In this document: one piece after another, positions 58,622 to 64,000 of the stretch | Layout: every line of letters starts with the position of its first letter | How positions within the stretch are numbered: position 1 is the stretch's first letter | Assembly: GCF_036323735.1 (NCBI RefSeq) | Contig: NC_086034.1 | Location: 65,932,439 to 65,996,438, forward strand | Direction: 5' to 3' | Source: Rattus norvegicus | Lineage: Eukaryota > Chordata > Mammalia > Rodentia > Muridae | Length of the DNA stretch: 64,000 nt | Program-made: the position numbers and the translations under genes | The notes under the pieces: model-generated | Told to the model about the DNA's origin: nothing | What the model saw: only the letters and a program-made list of their open reading frames with translations | Databases searched by the model: none

Positions 58622-58732
58622 TTTAAGACAGGGTCTTACTACATAGCTCAGGATGGCCTTGAACTCAAGTTTTTAATGTCTCAGGCCTCCCAAAACATGG
58701 GGCTATAGGCATGAGTACCCCATTCATAGCTA
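58622..58732 (-). mobile_element. B1-type SINE, diverged
   Basis: AGACAGGGTCTTACTACATA, GATGGCCTTGAACTCAAG and GGCTATAGGCATGAGTACCC are reversed B1 motifs. Confidence 0.85.
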
Positions 58733-60020
58733 AATTTATTTTCTTTATAATTTACTCAGTTATCATACTCTAGCGACACAGTATAGTAAATCACTATTTC
58801 TATGTATTTACCAAGCCCAAATGTTCCTATGTTTTATAATTACCTATGTATATATTTAATGAGCATCTACCCATACATATAGAATTTGTGGACACCAATA
58901 TGGAGTCTGCTGGACTCTAAAACTTTCTCAAGGGCATTTCTTTTCTGAGACTTAGCTTGTTCCAGGGCCAGTATCCTGTTGGTCAGAAATGACATCAGTG
59001 TATATGATACTTCCTAAGGAGCCATGCTGAATTTTAGGTTACTGAGAAATTTTCAACACTCTTGTAGAATCCAGAATTTGGGTGTTTGTTTTGGCTTTAT
59101 AACTTTACCTTCAAATTCTTAATTATTATCAAGCTCATCCTCAGCAGGTTAGGTACCAATCCAGTCTGACAATTTGTTTTTTATTTGTCAGTTAGGCCTG
59201 ATGCAATTCCTTGCACTATCTTTCTCATATTGAAAACATTTGGATTTCTCATCGCAGAAAAGAATTTGTGTCTAACTACCACATTTTATATAATGTAGCA
59301 TTCTGACTACATTTTTATCTTAGATTTATCCATGTGGTCACTTTTGTAGTCCATCTAAATTTTGGGTTGGCTTCCTGCCAAAGATAAAAAAAAACATTTA
59401 AAATCAACTAGCAAAGCCTTTTAACTGGTTACGTAGTTATTTATATATTTAATAACTTTTGAACTCTTCAAAGTCTTTTATGAATGTCACCTGACCCCAC
59501 TAACTCACAGGGCAACCTTTTTCCATCTGGGTTATGTTTTTGCCTGGAATAAGGGTTCCATGGTCAGTTGGCACGGGAAAGGCTACATACTTATGCATAC
59601 TTACGCTGTGCCCCCTTTCACCCTAACCCCTGATTCATAAGTCACAGTAGCATTTGAAAAGTCTCTGAGATGTCCTGAATAAAGAAACTGATTAACGCGG
59701 CTTGACCTATTTTTTCCCTGGCCCGAACGATTATTAGCATCCCATGAACTGATGCTCATAAACACCTCTGTGACCCCTGAATTTGAGTGCTTCACTTCTC
59801 CTGTTCACTGCAGCTTATATTTTTAGATATACATTTTACTCTTTACATCCTTACTGTTTTTTAGTCTAAACCCATTATTTGTGGTTTATAGCCCCATATT
59901 TAATTTTGACAGGTCTTTTGTGACCTGTGTTAAGCATTTTTTAGTGTCAGTCACTTTGAGCAAAGGCAACTTGTTACTTACTAATTTTTCCTATTCCACA
60001 TATATAGAACTTGTTATTTT
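58733..60020. other. Non-coding, A/T-rich, nothing recognised
   Basis: No repeats or frames supported. Confidence 0.4.
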
Positions 60021-60145
60021 GTGTGTGCATTTGTGTGTGTGTGTGTGTGTGTGATACACACACATACCCCCACAAAACATAAGTCACACACACCACACAC
60101 ACACGCACACACGCACACACACACCACACATACACACACACACAC

Positions 60146-60181
<36 letters not shown>

Positions 60182-60183
60182 GC
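60021..60183. repeat. (GT)n followed by (CA)n: inverted compound microsatellite
   Basis: GT units at 60021-60053 are followed by CA units at 60055-60183 with CACG and CACC variants. The two arms are complementary and could fold back. Confidence 0.95.
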
Positions 60184-60267
60184 ACTCAGAAGCATGGATG
60201 TGGATGTGTGGCTGTCAGGAATAAGTGTTATTTAAGTCATTGTCTATTATGGCTCAGAGCTTGGCAA

Positions 60268-60452
60268 GTCAGGGGGGAGCGGGGTTAACTGGACAGAGAG
60301 CCCCAGAGATCTCTGTCCATGGCAACTTCTCCGAAGTTGGAATTATAAGCACATGCTACCCCCACACTTTAAAGATAAATAACACAGGTTCTGGAGATGC
60401 AACTCATGTCTTCTTGCTTACAAGGAAATCACTTTGCTGATGGAACCATACG
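60268..60452 (-). mobile_element. Composite tRNA-head/B1-tail SINE (ID_B1/B4 class), diverged
   Basis: Same arrangement as 9480-9731: GCCCCAGAGATCTCTGTCCA, GGAATTATAAGCACATGCTA, CAGGTTCTGGAGATGCAACT and GAAATCACTTTGCTGATGGA. Confidence 0.65.
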
Positions 60453-60649
60453 CCCATTGCTAGGAATGGTTATTTTAGTGTTTTGTTAAGAATACCACAT
60501 TGGTAGTACTCATGGTTGTAATTCTTTGCACTTTCTGCTGTTCATGCAGTAATTCATAAGATATACTTAAGCTTTATTATTCTTGATAGGAGACAAACAA
60601 CTGAAATTACATATTATCATGGACATTTCCTAGTTTATCCATGAAGATG

Positions 60650-60818
60650 GTACTTCTCAATCTGTCGATTGTGACCACTATGGTAATCCTCGAGCCCCAA
60701 GAATTTCACAACAGTTGCAAAATTATAGTTATGAAGTAGCAACAAAATAATTTTATGATTAGGGTCACCACACCATGAGGAACTGTGTGAAAGGGTAACA
60801 TGATGAAGGTTAAGACCT
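60650..60818 (-). mobile_element. URR1-like DNA transposon, reverse orientation
   Basis: GTTATGAAGTAGCAACAAAA, ATTTTATGATTAGGGTCACC and CATGAGGAACTGTGTGAAAG are reversed URR1 motifs. It pairs with the copy at 514-697. Confidence 0.85.
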
Positions 60819-61367
60819 TCCTAATGACCTCTATGCTAAGTCATTTGCACTTTCTACTGCCTCCTACTTTCTGACCTTGTGATTTTTTTCTTTTTCTTTT
60901 TGGGCACTAAAGCTCTCATACCGAATGCCTATCTGCGAGTCTGTTTCCCTTACCTCCCTCAGATCTCTCAGCTGTCATCCTAGTGAGCCTGGCTCGGACG
61001 GTTTATAGATTTATTTCTAAGTATCTCAACATCTCTCTGCCTTACTCCACTTCAATGCTACCTCCGTGTCCTTTAGTTCATTTGTGTTTTATGCATTATT
61101 GCTTTTGCTTCTTTTTCCTTGGCATAAAGTAACTCCCTTATGGGCCTGGACTTTTCTCTGATATGTCCCTACACTGTGCTCTAGAGTAGTATGGCATATT
61201 TTAAGTGCTCAAAAATTTGGTTGGGTTAATAAATATAGTAGTCTCAGTCAATGTACAAGATTCATCCCATGAAATTTAAACTTCACTTATAATACAGAAT
61301 CAGCTAACCATGAATAAAAGTGGAAACATAAATATTTAATACTGAAATACTAAAAGTATTCTGCTTT
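60819..61367. other. Non-coding, nothing recognised
   Basis: No supported feature. Confidence 0.4.
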
Positions 61368-61430
61368 TCTTTTTTTGTGAGACAACGTCTTGCTATATAG
61401 TCCAGCTTAGGTTACAAGGCAATCCGTAGA
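61368..61430 (-). mobile_element. B1 SINE remnant
   Basis: GTGAGACAACGTCTTGCTAT and ATAGTCCAGCTTAGG match the right end of a reversed B1. Confidence 0.6.
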
Positions 61431-61589
61431 CTTGTTAGAAGAAAGTCCAAACACAAAAGTTTTTACTTTGGGTTAAGAGGAATTCATATGAGAAAATCAT
61501 GAGCTGCACATAGGGAGTTTGTTTATTATAAACTACTACTGTATTCATCAAGATCTATGTGATGAATTAATCCAGTGGGAGGAGATGAT

Positions 61590-61950
61590 CTTAATGTATA
61601 TCACTGTGAAAATAATCGTAGACAATGAGATCCGTGTTAGCAAATGACAATTAGCCCAAACAACGTGTTCAAAGCTTTGACCTCCTATCGTACAAAGGAG
61701 AAGACAGAGATAGTAGCAATGGTAAAAAAGATGCACAATCTCATTAGCAATTAAAGGATCACAAATTTAACCTACTCTGGTAGCATCTCTTAGCCAGTAT
61801 CTTTGAAAAGTTCAAATTGATCATACTTGAGCTGCGGAGGTGTGGGGAGAAGGTGTACTCAGGCAGTGTTGGAGAGAAAGTAACATGTCTGAAAACATAC
61901 AAACTGGAAAACAATCTGCTTTTGTCCCCACAAGTTGAGGACATCCTCTT
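61590..61950 (+). mobile_element. Ancient L1 ORF2 fragment, tentative
   Basis: AAAAGATGCACAATCTCATT with GCAATTAAAGGATCACAAAT, then TGTGGGGAGAAGGTGTACTC and AAACTGGAAAACAATCTG, keep the order of L1 ORF2 C-terminal sequence but are badly diverged. Confidence 0.45.
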
Positions 61951-62430
61951 ATCTCACACCCAGCTGCATCCGCTGATATTAGGCAAATGTATTCTGTACA
62001 GCATCATTTTAGCATCATATAGAATACTTCACTGCCCCAAAGATCAATATGGTTTGCTCAGTCATCTCTTCTCTTTGCCTGTCAGTGTTGCCTCCTGCAG
62101 AATGTTACATAATTGACATCATACTGTATGTAGTAGCCCTTTGGCAAGAAGATTTCTCTTAATAGTAGACAATTTTGCACCTATAGTGGATGAAGATTTA
62201 GCTGTTTTACTTTGTCATGGGTATTCTGTAATATAGGTGTTGTAATTCTGGCCATTTGAATCGGTGGAATAATTATTAAATTAGGGAGCGAGGAATGAAA
62301 TGACTGAAATGCCCATTAGTATAATCTTTTAAAGACGGAAACTAACGCACATAGAAAAGTGGCAAAAATGTTTAGATGCACATTTTGGTTAATATGTTGG
62401 TCAAGATTTTTTACTATAACTAGGTAAGAT
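61951..62430. other. Non-coding, A/T-rich
   Basis: May include more old L1 debris. Nothing firm. Confidence 0.35.
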
Positions 62431-62630
62431 GCCAGTGTTGGTCACATAGGCCTGTAATATCAACTACTTAGGAGAGGGATGGTAAGTTAACGGCCTGTAT
62501 GGCCTACAGAAATTCAAGGCCAGCCCAACCAGATTAGGGGTACCTTGGGATCAAATCAAAGAGTAAAAAGAAGGCTGAGGCATAGCTCAATATAGAATAT
62601 TTGTCAATAAGGTACAACTAGAGAAGAGAC
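62431..62630 (+). mobile_element. Composite B1-like/ID-like SINE (B4-type), diverged
   Basis: GGCCTGTAATATCAACTACT and AGAAATTCAAGGCCAGCCCA (B1-like) precede AGGCTGAGGCATAGCTCAAT (tRNA-like). Confidence 0.6.
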
Positions 62631-62864
62631 TTTACTGAAGGTATACAGAATCTCTATTCCACCAATTTCCTGCATGCTTAGAAATTTTCAGAATGAGAAT
62701 GAAAATAAAAATCTATTAGTGTTGTTTTCTCATAGACGAAACACTATCATGCTAAGAAATCAATGAACCATTGATAAAAACCACAGGCTTACAAAACATC
62801 ATCTCAAAATATCTTAGAAACACCATAGGGAGTGCCAAGAAGACATCGCATTAAAAATAAAGCA

Positions 62865-62886
62865 AACACACACACACACACACACC
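62865..62886 (+). repeat. (CA)n microsatellite
   Basis: About 11 CA units directly before a SINE. Confidence 0.9.
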
Positions 62887-62898
62887 GAAGATACAGTC

Positions 62899-63092
62899 GG
62901 CTGGAGAGATGACCCAATTGTTAAAGAGCACTTCCTCTTGCAAATGACTGGGTTCAATTCCCAACACTCACATGATGGCTTCCAGCCAGCCCTAAACTCA
63001 GTTTCAGAGGATCTGGCACCTTCTTTTGACATCAGAAGGCCAGGCATGCACCTGGTGCTTATACATACATGCAGACAAAGCACTCACACATA
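62899..63092 (+). mobile_element. B2-family SINE
   Basis: The head GGCTGGAGAGATGACCCAAT with box-B-like GGGTTCAATTCCC and the body GGATCTGGCACCTTCTTTTG and CATACATGCAGACAAAGCAC are present in order. Confidence 0.9.
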
Positions 63093-63519
63093 CACTGTCT
63101 TCCACAGACATGTTTACTGACCCTCCGAATCTCAACAAACCCTTATCAAGGCACCATTCCAGAGTGATTCTCGATTGTGCCAAGATGGCAATTAAAACTA
63201 ATCGTTATTTCCTTTTATTTCTCTGTGTGAAAACTCAACAATAAGGTAAGGGTTTGGAGGTAGAGGAACAACCCTCATGGACTTCCTGGTTCTGTTACTG
63301 GGCAGACTTTACATTTCTGCCTCCAGGAGTCATCCAGTGTCGAGTGTTTACCACAGATGCTTCAGATGGGTCTGCTGTACATAGACCATGGACTAACCTT
63401 ACCACCCTTGATTTCCGTACACTGGGAAATAAATCTATTCTTCCTGTATTGGTGTGTAATTGTCAACGTGCAAGACATGTCTAGGTGACATAAGTAAGGA
63501 CCTTTAAAGAAGACGTGAC
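63093..63519. other. Non-coding, nothing recognised
   Basis: Short overlapping frames only. Confidence 0.4.
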
Positions 63520-63710
63520 TAAGAGCATTCATTGCTCTTGCAGAGGGCCCATGTTCCAGAGGGTTCTCAGCATTCATGTGGTGATCCACAGCCATCCATA
63601 ACTCCAGTTCCAGGGTATCTGACACCCTTCTCTCATCTCCATAGTCATGAGGATTACATATGATACAGATACTGATATGGCTAAACACCCATATGCATAT
63701 CAAATAAATA
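63520..63710 (+). mobile_element. B2-family SINE, 5' end worn
   Basis: AAGAGCATTCATTGCTCTTG, CACAGCCATCCATAACTCC, AGTTCCAGGGTATCTGACAC and TCAAATAAATAC form the B2 body and 3' end. Confidence 0.88.
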
Positions 63711-64000
63711 CAATCAAAGATGCTGTTTCACTACCTATATTTATTTTAAATTTTGTTAGAAAAATATATTAAACCGATACTGTTTCATATACAGCTAAGT
63801 TTAAGACAAAGGAAAAACTGGAATCATTTTGATCTTATAATAAATTTAAAATTGTAAGTCAAATTCCAAGGGTGATAGAGGACTATCTAAGTTTCAGGAA
63901 GTCATTTCTCCTATACTAAAACCTTGGTTAACTCTGAACTGGATAAATCTCCAAACTGTGTTCTCTTCTAAAATGATGCGTTACTATTTTTTTTTTTTTA
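63711..64000. other. Non-coding, ends in a T-run at the window edge
   Basis: A/T-rich. The T-run at about 63988-63999 could be the antisense A-tail of a retroelement continuing beyond the window. Confidence 0.4.

Larger units (their letters stand above)
22160..64000 (+). other. Nrg1: First intron of the Nrg1 type II transcript (5' part)
   Basis: All sequence after the donor is intronic for the type II isoform. No further exon with homology to neuregulin-1 (Ig-like, EGF-like, type I, type III or other first exons) was recognised up to the window end. This agrees with the very long first intron known for this gene. The repeats and candidate elements it contains are listed separately. Confidence 0.85.

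Overview
The window is rodent genomic DNA, most likely rat. It contains an ID SINE of the kind abundant in rat, plus B1, B2, B3, B4-type and URR1 repeats, several L1 3' ends with rodent-type 3' UTRs, and long microsatellites. There is no bacterial or viral gene organisation.

One protein-coding exon is supported. The first coding exon of the type II (glial growth factor 2, GGF2) form of neuregulin-1 (Nrg1) lies on the + strand at 21427-22159, inside a CpG island at about 20690-22270. It encodes 244 residues plus the first base of a split codon and ends at a consensus splice donor (GTAAGT). It supplies the signal peptide and the type II-specific cysteine-containing N-terminal segment. The Ig-like, EGF-like and transmembrane parts lie in exons beyond this window. 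Positions 1 to about 20.7 kb are 5' flank. From 22160 to the end is the start of the first intron of the type II transcript.

The 5' flank (1-20.7 kb) is mostly transposon debris. It holds a 1.6 kb 5'-truncated L1 with perfect target-site duplications at 5281-6867, several antisense L1 3' ends, and a composite insertion at 16511-17392. The composite joins an L1 tail to about 560 bp of unrelated sequence with its own poly(A) signal and A-tail. It splits an older B3 SINE and is best explained as an L1 3' transduction. The first 6.8 kb of the intron (22.3-29.0 kb) is nearly free of repeats and is a candidate regulatory domain. The rest of the intron mixes SINEs, old LINE, MIR and L1 fragments, a 600 bp purine tract (49.4-50.0 kb), a 580 bp pyrimidine tract (53.4-53.95 kb), and A/T-rich non-repetitive blocks such as 48430-48840 that read like conserved non-coding elements.

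I found no previously undescribed gene system. The strongest new observations are the L1 3' transduction, a B2 insertion that appears to carry 69 bp of 5' flanking sequence, and the triplet-repeat-encoded Pro/Leu signal peptide of GGF2. Repeat assignments rest on remembered consensus features and were not computed, so boundaries are approximate unless a target-site duplication fixes them.
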